Positions 18,050 through 28,211 of a DNA stretch of 64,000 nt are shown piece after piece (the first letter of the stretch is position 1; every line of letters begins with the position of its first letter). The DNA is from Aquabacterium olei. GTDB taxonomy: Bacteria > Pseudomonadota > Gammaproteobacteria > Burkholderiales > Burkholderiaceae_C. The DNA lies in NCBI RefSeq assembly GCF_003100395.1, contig NZ_CP029210.1, positions 3,826,088 through 3,890,087 of the forward strand, read 5' to 3'. Position numbers and translations under genes: made by a program. The notes beneath the pieces are model-generated. The model made no database searches. It was not told the DNA's origin and saw only the letters and a program-made list of their open reading frames with translations.

Positions 18050-18913
18050 ATGAAGCTGCGTTTCACCAAGATGCACGGCGCGGGCAACGACTTCGTTGTG
18101 CTCGATGCCACCCGCGCCCCGATCGACCTGAGCCCGGCCCAGTACCGCTTTCTGGCGGACCGGCGCTTCGGCATCGGCGCCGACCAGATTCTCATCGTCG
18201 AGCCGGGCGACGCCGCCCGCGGCACCGACTTCACTTACCGCATCATGAACGCCGATGGCGGCGAGGTGGAACAGTGCGGCAACGGTGCCCGCTGTTTTGC
18301 GCGCTTCGTGCACGACACGGGGCTGACGTCCAAGGATGTGATCCGCGTGCAGACCCAGAAGGCCGTGATCGAGCCGCACCTGCAGGCCGATGGCCGCGTC
18401 ACGGTCGACATGGGGGCCCCCTTTCTGGTGCCGGCCGAGGTGCCCTTCGACGGCACCGGCCTCACGCCGCGCCTGGAAAACGGCGGGGAGCTGTGGCCCA
18501 TCGAGCTGGCCAACCACCCGGTGGAAGTGGCCGTCGTCAGCATGGGCAACCCCCACGCCGTGATGCGGGTGGACAGCACCGAACACGCCCCGGTCGATGA
18601 GCTCGGCCCGCAGATCGAAGGCCACCGCCGCTTTCCGCGCCGCGTGAACGCCGGCTTCATGGAGGTGGTGAACCGCGGCCACATCCGCCTGCGCGTGTAC
18701 GAACGCGGTTCGGGCGAGACGCTGGCCTGCGGCTCGGGCGCCTGCGCCGCTGTCGTGGCCGGCATCCGCCTGGGCTGGCTGGACGAGGCCGTCGACGTCG
18801 ACATGCCGGGCGGCCGCCTGACCATCCGCTGGGCCGGCCCCGGCACGCCCGTTCTCATGACCGGTCCGGCCGTCAAGGTGTTTGACGGCGAAATCGACGT
18901 CCCCGCACTCTGA
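18050..18913 (+). CDS. dapF: Diaminopimelate epimerase
   Basis: DapF converts LL- to meso-diaminopimelate, the last step but one of lysine synthesis and the source of the peptidoglycan cross-linking residue. The 287-residue protein has both catalytic cysteines: C76 in QCGNGARC and C227 in ACGSGAC, plus the N-terminal KMHGAGNDF signature. It is the first gene of a dapF-DUF484-xerC operon, the same order as in enterobacteria; the gap to the next gene is 14 bases. The ATG at 18050 starts the conserved fold; a longer frame to 17978 is not supported. Confidence 0.97.
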   Translation: MKLRFTKMHGAGNDFVVLDATRAPIDLSPAQYRFLADRRFGIGADQILIVEPGDAARGTDFTYRIMNADGGEVEQCGNGARCFARFVHDTGLTSKDVIRVQTQKAVIEPHLQADGRVTVDMGAPFLVPAEVPFDGTGLTPRLENGGELWPIELANHPVEVAVVSMGNPHAVMRVDSTEHAPVDELGPQIEGHRRFPRRVNAGFMEVVNRGHIRLRVYERGSGETLACGSGACAAVVAGIRLGWLDEAVDVDMPGGRLTIRWAGPGTPVLMTGPAVKVFDGEIDVPAL

Positions 18914-18927
18914 ACCCCATTCCCCTC

Positions 18928-19620
18928 ATGACCCTGCAAGGCATCACCGAAGAAGAAATCGCCAACTACCTGGTGAACACCCCGGCGTTTTTCGAACGCC
19001 ACGCGCAGCTGCTCGCCAGCATCCAGCTCAGCAGCCCGCACGGCAGCCGCGCCGTCTCGCTGCAGGAGCGGCAGATGGAAATGCTGCGTGACAAGATCCG
19101 TGGACTCGAGAAGCGCATCATGGACATGATTCGCCTGAGCCAGGAAAACGAAGCCATCGTGCACCGCCTGCACCTGTGGGTGCGCAGCGTGCTGCTGTGC
19201 CACGACGATGCGGCGCTGCCCGATGTCGTGGTCAAGGGCCTGCAGGACCAGTTCCTGATTCCGCAGGCGGCCGTGCGCATCTGGGGCACCACCACGCACC
19301 CGGTGCAGGCCGCGCTGACCGAGCGCGCCGGCGCCCTGCCCGCGCTGCAGCCCGTCAGCGACGACGCCCGCAGCTTCGCCGGCAGCCTGAGCCAGCCCTA
19401 CTGCGGCGTCAACGCCGGCTTCGAGGCCGCCAAGTGGCTGGACGACGCCGGCACCGTGGCCTCGCTGGCGCTGATCCCGCTGCACCGCGATGGCGCCTGC
19501 TACGGCCTGCTGGTGCTCGGCTCGCCCGACGCCACCCGCTACACGGCCGACATGGGCGTGGACTTCCTCGTCCAGGTCGGCGAGGTGGCCGGCGCCTCGC
19601 TCAGCCGCTTGCTGGACTGA
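18928..19620 (+). CDS. DUF484 family protein
   Basis: A 230-residue protein of the DUF484 family (the YigA position in enterobacteria), found between dapF and xerC. It starts with the conserved ITEEEIANYLVNTPAFFERH, then a coiled-coil segment (about 45-85: LQERQMEMLRDKIRGLEKR), then a GAF-like fold to the C-terminus. Function is not established; the conserved linkage with xerC suggests a role connected with chromosome dimer resolution or its regulation (inference). It ends two bases before the xerC ATG, so translation is probably coupled. Confidence 0.9.
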   Translation: MTLQGITEEEIANYLVNTPAFFERHAQLLASIQLSSPHGSRAVSLQERQMEMLRDKIRGLEKRIMDMIRLSQENEAIVHRLHLWVRSVLLCHDDAALPDVVVKGLQDQFLIPQAAVRIWGTTTHPVQAALTERAGALPALQPVSDDARSFAGSLSQPYCGVNAGFEAAKWLDDAGTVASLALIPLHRDGACYGLLVLGSPDATRYTADMGVDFLVQVGEVAGASLSRLLD

Positions 19621-19622
19621 GC

Positions 19623-20603
19623 ATGGGCGACGCGCCGGGCCACACGCTGATCACCCAGCACGTGGCCTACCTGCGCACGCAGCGCCGGCTGGCCGAGCGC
19701 ACGCTCGCGATGTACGGCGACGCCTTCGCCCGCCTGCAGGCGCTGTGCGAGCCGGAAGGGCTTGCACTCGACGCACTGCGATCGCACCATGTGCGGGGCT
19801 GGATCGCACGGTTGCACGCCCAGGGCCTCGGCCCGCGCAGCCTGGCCATCACGCTGGCCGCCTGGCGCGGGCTCTTCAAATGGATGGGCCGCGAAGGCCT
19901 GGCGAAGGTCAACCCGGCCGACGGCATCAAACCGCCGAAGGCCGCCAAACCGCTGCCCAAGGCCTTGTCGGTGGACCAGGCCGTGCAACTGGCCGAGCAG
20001 GCGCCGCGCCTCAGCCCGCCGACGGCGGCCTCGCCCGCCGCCGCGGCCCGCCAGGAACGAGAGGCCCCGTGGCTGGCCGCGCGCGATGGCGCCATGATCG
20101 AACTGCTCTACAGCAGCGGCCTGCGCAGCGCCGAGTTGATCGGGCTGGATGTGGCCGCCAGCCCGCAGGCGGCCGGCTGGATCGACCTGCAGGCCGCCGA
20201 AGCCCACGTGCTGGGCAAGGGCCACAAGCGTCGCAGCGTGCCGGTCGGCAGCGCGGCCCTGCGGGCCCTGCGGCACTGGCTGGACGTGCGTGCGAGCCTG
20301 ACCGCGCCTCAGGACAACGCCCTCTTCCTGAGCCGGCTGGGCACCCGCCTGACGCCGATGCAACTGCGCAACCGGCTCAAGCAACTCGCCCAACTGGCCG
20401 GGCTGCCCACGCATGTGCACCCTCACATGCTGCGCCACAGTTTTGCCAGCCACCTGCTGCAGTCCAGCGGTGACCTGCGCGCCGTGCAGGAGCTGCTGGG
20501 CCACGCCCACATCACGACCACACAGGTGTACACCAAGCTCGATTTTCAGCACCTGGCCAAGGTCTACGACGCGGCCCACCCCCGCGCGCGCCGCAAGCCT
20601 TGA
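19623..20603 (+). CDS. xerC: Tyrosine recombinase XerC
   Basis: XerC acts with XerD at the dif site to resolve chromosome dimers during FtsK-driven segregation. The 326-residue protein has an N-terminal SAM-like DNA-binding domain (about 8-95) and a catalytic domain with R168 (SGLRSAE), K199 (GKGHKRR), H268, R271 (HMLRHSF), H294 (LLGHAHI) and nucleophile Y303 (QVYTKLD). About 20 extra residues lie between the two domains (about 125-148), Pro/Ala-rich. Third gene of the dapF operon. The only tyrosine recombinase in the window; with housekeeping context it is XerC, not a phage integrase. Confidence 0.95.
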   Translation: MGDAPGHTLITQHVAYLRTQRRLAERTLAMYGDAFARLQALCEPEGLALDALRSHHVRGWIARLHAQGLGPRSLAITLAAWRGLFKWMGREGLAKVNPADGIKPPKAAKPLPKALSVDQAVQLAEQAPRLSPPTAASPAAAARQEREAPWLAARDGAMIELLYSSGLRSAELIGLDVAASPQAAGWIDLQAAEAHVLGKGHKRRSVPVGSAALRALRHWLDVRASLTAPQDNALFLSRLGTRLTPMQLRNRLKQLAQLAGLPTHVHPHMLRHSFASHLLQSSGDLRAVQELLGHAHITTTQVYTKLDFQHLAKVYDAAHPRARRKP

Positions 20604-20663
20604 GCCCCCTTGCCGCGGGGCACTGGGGGACAATCCGGGTTTTGCACCCACCCGGTTCCCACG

Positions 20664-21866
<1,203 letters not shown>

Positions 21867-21969
21867 CAGGCATTACGACTTTTAGTTAGGGTTATGTACA
21901 AATCACGTCCGACTTGGGGGGTGGACACCGCATAATCATTTGACTAATTCAGCGAGTCGTGAGTGTTTC

Positions 21970-23061
21970 ATGAGTCAAAAGCCGGTAACAAAAGGGAACA
22001 TCTGGGATTTTCGGCGCGGCATTGCCACCGCGCGGGTTCTCACCCAGCTGGGTTTCGACCATGGGGTCGGGGTCGACGCCATGTTGCAGCACACGGGCAT
22101 CACCCGGGCGGTGCTGGATGACCCGGCGGCCGAGATCGAGGCGCTGCAGGAAGTGCAGCTGATCCGCAACCTGCTTCACGCCCTGCCCCACCTGCCCACG
22201 CTGGGCCTGATCGCCGGCACGCGTTACCACGTGACCACGTACGGGCTGTGGGGCTTTGCACTGCTGAGCAGCCCCACGCTGGGGGCCGCCGTCAGCATGG
22301 CCTCGCGCATGCTGAACCAGACCTTCGCGCTCACCACGAACAGCGTCGAGCAGCACGACCAGCTGGTGCAGGTGAGCTATCACAGCGACCACCTGCCGCC
22401 CGACGTGCGCCAGTTCATCATCGACCGCGACCGTGCGGCGGCCGTGACGCTCCAGCGCGAAATCCTCGGGCGCCCGCTGGGCTACCGCCGCATCCAGATG
22501 CGCCGCGCCGAGCCCTCGCCCGAGGTGGCGAACGCCTACGCCGAGCTGTTCGGCATCCGGCCCGAGTTCGGCCAGCCGCGTGACGCGGGCATCTTCGATG
22601 CCAGTCTGCTGCACGTGCCGCTGCCCCAGGCCGACACCCACACCATGCAGCTGTGCGAGCAGATGTGCCGCCGGCTGGTGGACTCGCGCAAGGCCCGCAC
22701 CGGCGTGGCCGCCACCGTGCGCAACCGCCTGATGCGCACCCCTGGCCACATCCCCGACATGGAAGAGATCGCGGCCGAGATGCGCATGACCTCGCGCACG
22801 CTGCGACGCCACCTGACGGCCGAGGGCGCCACCTTCCGCGGGCTGCTGGAAGAAGTGCGCTCGACCCTGGCCGAGGAACTGATGGCGACTGCGGGGCTGA
22901 CGCATGGCGAGATCGCCGAGCGGCTGGGCTATGCCGACGTCACCACCTTCATCGAAGCCTTCCGCCGCTGGAAAGGCGTGGCACCCAGCACCTTCCGCCG
23001 CACGCAGGGTCTGCCGCCGCCGTCGAGCGGCCAGCTGCGCCGCCGCTTCATTCCGCGCTGA
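21970..23061 (+). CDS. AraC-family transcriptional regulator with arabinose-binding-like N-domain
   Basis: A 363-residue regulator. The N-terminal 200 residues belong to the arabinose-binding superfamily domain seen in OruR/ArgR-type AraC proteins; the C-terminal AraC double helix-turn-helix (about 255-345) is recognisable by MEEIAAEMRMTSRTLRRHL and then IAERLGYADVTTFIEAFRRW. The target is unknown; no obvious metabolic gene is paired with it. An upstream in-frame TTG at 21940 exists, but the ATG at 21970 is preferred. CATAAT at 21931-21936 may be its -10 element. The protein could respond to amino acids or fatty acids as relatives do (inference only). Confidence 0.88.
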   Translation: MSQKPVTKGNIWDFRRGIATARVLTQLGFDHGVGVDAMLQHTGITRAVLDDPAAEIEALQEVQLIRNLLHALPHLPTLGLIAGTRYHVTTYGLWGFALLSSPTLGAAVSMASRMLNQTFALTTNSVEQHDQLVQVSYHSDHLPPDVRQFIIDRDRAAAVTLQREILGRPLGYRRIQMRRAEPSPEVANAYAELFGIRPEFGQPRDAGIFDASLLHVPLPQADTHTMQLCEQMCRRLVDSRKARTGVAATVRNRLMRTPGHIPDMEEIAAEMRMTSRTLRRHLTAEGATFRGLLEEVRSTLAEELMATAGLTHGEIAERLGYADVTTFIEAFRRWKGVAPSTFRRTQGLPPPSSGQLRRRFIPR

Positions 23062-23192
23062 CGGGCGATGGGCCGACACGGCCCGCGCTTTTCGTGCCGT
23101 GGCGAGAGATAGCGCACGTTTTACGGGCGATGTCCGGCTTTTTGCGTCGGGTGCGGCCGCCTAGACTGACCCGGTATCCACGAGAGCCCGCC

Positions 23193-24020
23193 ATGTCCAT
23201 CGCCCCCCAGCTGCGCAACCTGAACATCGACCTGCCCGCGTGCCCCAACACGCTCGTCAAGTTGTCCCTGCTGATGGCGGACGACGAGAGCTCGGTCGAC
23301 CAGCTGGCCGCGCTGATCGAGACCGACATGGCGCTGTCGTCGGCCGTGGTGCGCACGGTCAACTCGGCGCTGTTCGGCCTGCTCAAGCGGGTCGAGACGG
23401 TGCACGAGGCGATCCGCTATCTGGGCATGGCGCAGGTGGCGGGCCTCACCTACGAAATCGGCCTGCGGGGCGCTTTCCCGCCCAGCCCGATCCTGCAGCG
23501 CATCTGGGATCGCGCCGGCGTGCGCGGCCTGGCCATGAGCCGCATCGCGCGCCAGCTCGATGTCGATCCCTGGCTGGCCCACACCGCGGGGCTGTTTGCC
23601 GAATCCGGGCGGGCGGTGCTGTACGTGTACGACAGCGCCCGCTACAGCACGCTGGAGAACTCGGCCGAGACGGACGACGAGGCCCTGCTGTGTGCGGCCG
23701 AGATCGAGTCCTTCGGCGTCAGCCATTCGGCGCTGGGGGCGGCCATGGTGCAGTCCTGGGGCCTGTCCCGGGACGTGGCCGACACCGTGCGCTCGCGGCC
23801 GCACAGCCCGACGCAATGGACGCAGGAGCGCCCCACCGTGCAGCGCCTGCTCACCATCGGCTCGGCCGTCGACGAACTGCTGCTCAATCCGACCCGCACG
23901 CGCGGCAACGATGCCGTGTGGGCCGAGCTCGAGCCGGTGGCCGCGCAGGTGGGGCTGCACTTCCAGGCGTTCCAGCTCGCGACCATGCGGGTGTGCGAGC
24001 GCCTCAACATGCAGGGCTGA
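23193..24020 (+). CDS. HDOD domain protein
   Basis: A 275-residue single-domain HDOD protein (about 10-210). HDOD lacks the HD metal-binding residues, and the family is linked to signalling, often next to c-di-GMP enzymes or kinases. Typical blocks are PACPNTLVKL, AALIETDMALSSAVVRTVNSA and VHEAIRYLGM. No GAF, GGDEF or receiver domain is attached. It precedes a hybrid histidine kinase on the same strand by about 230 bases, so a joint signalling role is possible. No good Shine-Dalgarno; the ATG at 23193 starts at the family boundary. Confidence 0.87.
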   Translation: MSIAPQLRNLNIDLPACPNTLVKLSLLMADDESSVDQLAALIETDMALSSAVVRTVNSALFGLLKRVETVHEAIRYLGMAQVAGLTYEIGLRGAFPPSPILQRIWDRAGVRGLAMSRIARQLDVDPWLAHTAGLFAESGRAVLYVYDSARYSTLENSAETDDEALLCAAEIESFGVSHSALGAAMVQSWGLSRDVADTVRSRPHSPTQWTQERPTVQRLLTIGSAVDELLLNPTRTRGNDAVWAELEPVAAQVGLHFQAFQLATMRVCERLNMQG

Positions 24021-24251
24021 CCACCCGGGGCCATCCGCAACGACGGGACGTGAGCGATTGCTCATGTCACGCCCCGGCGTCTCGCAGGCGTGTCCGGCAT
24101 CCGGCGAGGTCGGCGGGACGTCACTTGTCACCTTTTGACCCCGCGAGCGCGTGCATCCCGTCCGGTGAACAGGGGGGTTACAGGGTCTGCCATGAGTCCT
24201 CCGCGCGCCAGAGCAGGGATAAATGTGACATCGCTGTTGCAATCCGCCCTC

Positions 24252-26177
24252 ATGCTGTCCCCCACCGTCCTGACGCGCACCGCCTCGCAGGCCGACCCCG
24301 AGCTCGACACGCTGGTCCACCGCGAACGGCTGCGCATGCTGATGGCCCCCACCGTGCCGGTGGCCCTGGTCAGCGCCGTCTTTGCCGTGGCACTGGGCGT
24401 GCTGATCGCGCCCGTCTGCGGCACCGACCGCACCGCAGCCTGGGTGGCGCTGTGTCTGCTCGCCTCGGGGCTGAGGGTGGCGCTGGCCACCGCCTGGTCT
24501 GAGCGGGCGCAGCCCAACAGCGCGGGCTGGCTCCATGCGTTGACCGCCGGTTGCCTGTTCCATGGCCTGGTCTGGGGCCTGGCCGGTGCCTGGCTGGCGC
24601 CGGTGCAGGATCTGGTCACCAGCGCCGTCATTCTGGCGGTGCTGGTGGGGGCCTGTGCCGTCAGCACCTTCACGATGCAGGCCCACATGCTGCCCAACCT
24701 GGCGGCCAACCTGCCCATGCTGCTGCCGGCCGCCGCCGCCATTGCCATGCGGGGTGACCGCTACGGCGCCTTCGGCGGGCTCGGGCTGGTGGCCCTGCTG
24801 GCGTTGATGCTGTTCGAAAGCCGGCGGGCCGAACGCCGCATCACCGAGTTGCTGCGACTGCGCTTCACCACCGACCGCATCGCCCGGGAACGCGCCGAGG
24901 CGCTGAAACTCGCCTGGCGACACAGCGCCGTCAAGGACCAGTTCCTGGCCACCATGAGCCACGAGATGCGCACCCCGCTGCACGGCATCCTGGGGCTGGC
25001 CGGCCTGATCCGGCAACGCCTGCCCCAGCGCCCCGGCGTGCTGACCGAATGCCGACAGCAGGCCGAACTCATCGAGCACGCTGGCGAACACCTGCTCACG
25101 CTGATCAACGACGTGCTGGATTTCTCGCGCATCGAGGCGGGCCACCTGCACATCGAGCGCGCGCCGTTCGACCTCGGCACGGTGGTGCACGAGGTGCTGG
25201 GCCTGCTGCGCGTGACGGCACAGGGCAAGGGCATCGCCCTGCGCGCCCGCGTGGCACTGCCGGCGCCCTGCTGGGTGGAAGGTGACGCGGCCCGCGTGCG
25301 GCAGGTGCTGCACAACCTGGTGGGCAACGCCATCAAGTTCACCGACCAGGGCGAAGTCACGGTGCGCGTGACGCGCCAGGGGGACGGCACACAGGCGGGG
25401 ATGGCGTTCAGCGTGCAGGACACGGGCGTCGGCATTTCGGCCGACCAGATCGGCCTGATCTTCGAGGCCTTCCATCAGGCCGATGGCAGCTTTGGACGCC
25501 GCCACAAGGGCACCGGGCTGGGGCTGACGATCTCGCGCGAACTGGCGCGGGCCATGGGGGGCGACATCACCTGTGTGAGCGCGCCGGGCAAGGGCTCGAC
25601 CTTCGAGTTCACGGCGCCATTGCCGCCCGCCGATGTGGTGTCCGTGGACGTACCCTTGCCGATGGACGAGGGCGCCGATGCCGCCGCCGCACCCGACACA
25701 CTGCCGCTGGCCGACTTCGGCGACACGGCCCCGGTGGATGTGCCGATCGAGCCGGAAACCACCGCACGGCCGGGGCGGCGCGTGCTGCTGGCCGAGGACA
25801 ACCCGGTGAACGCGATGGTGGCCGAAGCGACGCTGCATGCCATGGGCCTGCACGTCACGCATGTGGAAGACGGCGCCGCCGCGCTGGCGGTGCTGACACG
25901 CCTGCCCAGGTCGATCGACCTGGTGCTGATGGACTGCCAGATGCCGCAGATGGACGGCCTGGAGGCCACGCGGCGGCTGCGCGACTGGGAGGCCCGTCAG
26001 GGCGTGCCGCGCATGCCGGTGGTGGCCCTCACGGCCAACGCCATGTCGGGCGACCGGGCGCGCTGCCTGGCCGCCGGCATGGACGACCACCTGCCCAAGC
26101 CATTCAGGCAGGTGGAGTTACAGGCCGTGCTGATGCGGCAGCTCGAGGCCGACGAGCCTCAACGGCTCATTGCTTGA
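24252..26177 (+). CDS. Membrane hybrid histidine kinase (TM-HisKA-HATPase-REC)
   Basis: A 641-residue sensor kinase with about five or six hydrophobic segments in the first 190 residues, no large periplasmic loop, then HisKA with H237 in ATMSHEMRTPLHG, a HATPase domain (N box LVGNAIKF, G boxes DTGVGIS and GTGLGLTIS) and a C-terminal receiver (about 509-625) with phospho-acceptor D561 in LMDCQMPQMDG and K near PKPF. No HPt domain is present, so relay requires a separate phosphotransferase. The ATG at 24252 leaves a hydrophilic N-tail; 24192 is possible. Its 3' end overlaps the convergent yceI gene by 11 bases. Signal unknown; the membrane domain suggests an intramembrane or quinone-type cue. 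Confidence 0.9.
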   Translation: MLSPTVLTRTASQADPELDTLVHRERLRMLMAPTVPVALVSAVFAVALGVLIAPVCGTDRTAAWVALCLLASGLRVALATAWSERAQPNSAGWLHALTAGCLFHGLVWGLAGAWLAPVQDLVTSAVILAVLVGACAVSTFTMQAHMLPNLAANLPMLLPAAAAIAMRGDRYGAFGGLGLVALLALMLFESRRAERRITELLRLRFTTDRIARERAEALKLAWRHSAVKDQFLATMSHEMRTPLHGILGLAGLIRQRLPQRPGVLTECRQQAELIEHAGEHLLTLINDVLDFSRIEAGHLHIERAPFDLGTVVHEVLGLLRVTAQGKGIALRARVALPAPCWVEGDAARVRQVLHNLVGNAIKFTDQGEVTVRVTRQGDGTQAGMAFSVQDTGVGISADQIGLIFEAFHQADGSFGRRHKGTGLGLTISRELARAMGGDITCVSAPGKGSTFEFTAPLPPADVVSVDVPLPMDEGADAAAAPDTLPLADFGDTAPVDVPIEPETTARPGRRVLLAEDNPVNAMVAEATLHAMGLHVTHVEDGAAALAVLTRLPRSIDLVLMDCQMPQMDGLEATRRLRDWEARQGVPRMPVVALTANAMSGDRARCLAAGMDDHLPKPFRQVELQAVLMRQLEADEPQRLIA

Positions 26178-26742
26178 TCGCTTCAATCTGGATGACCAGC
26201 TTCACGTCGTCCGGGATGTTGGGCACGCCGTAGGTCATGCCGTAGGCGCTGCGCTGGATGGTGGTGACGAAGTCGCCACCGCAGACCTCGCGCTGGATGC
26301 GCGGGTTCTGGTAGCAGCCATAGCCTTCGGCCTTCAGCGTGACGGGCTGGCTCTTGCCCAGCAGCGTCAGCGTGCCCTCCACGGCGGTCACCTTCTCACC
26401 GTCGAACACCAGCTTGTCGCTCTTGAACGTGGCGGTCGGGAAGGCTTCGCTGTTGAAGAAGTCCTTGCTCTTCAGGTGGCCGTCGAACGGGGTCACGCCG
26501 GTGTTGATCGAGCCGGTCTCGATCGTGATGTCGACCGTGCCCTTCTTGGCCTGCTTGTCCAGCACGATGGTGCCGCTCTTCTTGTCGAAGCGGCCACGGG
26601 CGGTGGAGGTGCCGAAGTGCTTGGCCTCGAACGTCACGAAGGTGTGCGTCGGGTCGATGTTGTAGGTGGCGGGGGCAGCCTGGGCCACCGAGGCCGACAG
26701 GGCGGCCACGGCGGCCAGGGTCGAGAGAGCGAGACGGGTCAT
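26167..26742 (-). CDS. YceI-family periplasmic lipocalin-like protein
   Basis: A 191-residue protein with a signal peptide (ending AAVAQA-type near residue 22: SVAQAAPATY) and the YceI lipid-binding beta-barrel, marked by YNIDPTHTFVTFEAKHFG at the start and a TFKSDKLVF central strand. YceI proteins bind isoprenoid or quinone-like lipids; function is often unknown. It is the last of a three-gene set with another YceI and a cytochrome b561. AGGAG lies upstream of the ATG. Two cysteines (about 142 and 153, GCYQNP and EVCGG) could form a disulphide in the periplasm. Confidence 0.93.
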   Translation of the reverse strand: MTRLALSTLAAVAALSASVAQAAPATYNIDPTHTFVTFEAKHFGTSTARGRFDKKSGTIVLDKQAKKGTVDITIETGSINTGVTPFDGHLKSKDFFNSEAFPTATFKSDKLVFDGEKVTAVEGTLTLLGKSQPVTLKAEGYGCYQNPRIQREVCGGDFVTTIQRSAYGMTYGVPNIPDDVKLVIQIEAIKQ

Positions 26743-26821
26743 GCAGGGCTCCTGAGAGGGGTGCGCGCGGCACCGTTGAACAAAAGGCGCGAGGAAAAGG
26801 GCTCGGGGGGAGACGGCCCGC

Positions 26822-27424
26822 TTACAGCGCGGGCACGCCCTTGAGGGTCAGCTTGAACTTCACCTGGACCTCGTTGGCGACGATGGAGGGATCCCCCCAG
26901 TCGCCACCGCCCACATTGAAGTCCAGGCGCTTGAGGGTGAAGCCGCCGACGGCCGTGGTCAGGCCGTTGGCCTGCGTCATCTGGACCGGCACGACGAGGT
27001 CGCGCGCCTGGCCCTTGATGCTCAGCTTGCCCGCCACATCGTAGCGGCCCGGGCCGGTGGCCTTGATCGCCGTCGACTGGAAGGTCGCCTTCGGGAACCG
27101 GGCGGTGTGGAACCAGTCGGGCTTGCTCAGCTCGGCGTCGGTCTCGGCGTTGATGGCGACGCTGCCCAGGTCGATGCTGAAGCCGACCTGGCTGGTGGCC
27201 AGCGCCTTCGGATTGAACGTGCTCTGCACGCTGAAGGCCTTGAAGCGGCCATTGAGCGGCACGCCCAGCTGGCGGGCCACGAAGGTCACTTCGCTCTGGG
27301 CGGGCACCAGGGCCTGCGCAGCCAGCGCCGCAGCCTGGGCACGGGCGGGCAGCGGCGTGGCGAGGGTCACCACGGTGGCGATGGCCAGCGCCAGCGCGCC
27401 GGTCAGTCGGAGGGAGGGGGTCAT
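26822..27424 (-). CDS. YceI-family periplasmic protein, second copy
   Basis: A 200-residue YceI-family protein with a signal peptide (ending LPARAQA near residue 30) and the same lipid-binding fold, less conserved than its neighbour: ALVPAQSEVTFVARQLGVPL opens the barrel. It has no cysteines. AAGGA lies upstream of the ATG at 27424; an in-frame ATG at 27442 is six codons earlier but close to the stop codon of the cytochrome gene. Gap to the downstream yceI gene is 79 bases. Paired YceI plus cytochrome b561 suggests handling of a redox-active lipid such as a quinone (inference). Confidence 0.9.
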   Translation of the reverse strand: MTPSLRLTGALALAIATVVTLATPLPARAQAAALAAQALVPAQSEVTFVARQLGVPLNGRFKAFSVQSTFNPKALATSQVGFSIDLGSVAINAETDAELSKPDWFHTARFPKATFQSTAIKATGPGRYDVAGKLSIKGQARDLVVPVQMTQANGLTTAVGGFTLKRLDFNVGGGDWGDPSIVANEVQVKFKLTLKGVPAL

Positions 27425-27448
27425 GAGGGAAGATCCTTTCATCAGCGG

Positions 27449-28000
27449 TCAGCGCCCGGGGCGCATGCGGTCGAGCAGGCCGTCGCGGTCGACGAACTGG
27501 TGCTTCAGTGCCGCCGCCACGTGCAGCGCCACCAGGCCGATCAGGCCCCAGGCGGCCAGCGCATGCAGGGGCTTGAGCGCCTGGGCCAGCGCCTCATCGA
27601 CCGGCACCCAGTCGGGCAGCGGCAGCACACCGAACCACACGATGGGGAAGCCCTTGGCCGAGCTGTAGGCCCAGCCCAGCAGCGGCACCGCGAAGAACAG
27701 CAGGTACATCAGGTGGTGCGTGCCATGGTGCGCCACGTGCTGCCACGCGGGCATGGCGGCGGTGATGCGGGCCGGCAGCGCCGGCGGGCGGTGCGTCAGG
27801 CGCCACAACAGGCGCGCCACCGACAGCACCAGAATGGCCACACCGGCCCACTTGTGCCAGTTGATCAACTTGAGCTTCGCCGGCGAGAAGGGCAGGCTGT
27901 CAAGGTACAGACCCATGGCGAACGCCCCCAGGATACCGGCGGCCAGCAACCAGTGCAGCGCAATGGCGGTGAGGGTGTAACGATGGGTGGATGACTTCAT
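27449..28000 (-). CDS. Cytochrome b561
   Basis: A 183-residue four-helix inner-membrane di-haem cytochrome of the CybB type that exchanges electrons with quinone. Histidines that could ligate haem lie at about 16 (ALHWLLAAG), 49 (NWHKWAGV), 95-100 (HHGTHHLMY) and 145-158 (KPLHALAAWG and ALHVAAALKH). The ATG at 28000 precedes KSSTHRYT; a frame extending to 28057 has no family support. It is the first gene of a set with two YceI proteins, an association common in proteobacteria. The membrane oxidase/reductase function is inferred from the family. Confidence 0.93.
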   Translation of the reverse strand: MKSSTHRYTLTAIALHWLLAAGILGAFAMGLYLDSLPFSPAKLKLINWHKWAGVAILVLSVARLLWRLTHRPPALPARITAAMPAWQHVAHHGTHHLMYLLFFAVPLLGWAYSSAKGFPIVWFGVLPLPDWVPVDEALAQALKPLHALAAWGLIGLVALHVAAALKHQFVDRDGLLDRMRPGR

Positions 28001-28211
28001 GGCGGTTTCAGCGAGCAGCGGACGGTGCCCGCCCTGTGTGAACAGTGTGCCCCGCACATCGTGAAATCGGTTGAGGCTGCTTCACGCCTGGCTTCAATTT
28101 TTTTGAATTGCGGTCCGCCGATTGGCCGAGCGGGTGATCCCGCGTTAAAGCGCGCTCGGAAACGTCCGAAAGAACAGATGAACCTCCGTCGGCCTTCCGG
28201 CCGGCCTTGCC

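Noticed and set aside
15730..18600. Long plus-strand open frame across chemoreceptor, ugd and dapF
   Set aside because: Out of frame with three well-supported genes; Arg-rich non-coding composition.
23121..26090. Long minus-strand open frame opposite the hybrid kinase
   Set aside because: Antisense shadow; no start signal and no domain; plus strand has full kinase motifs.
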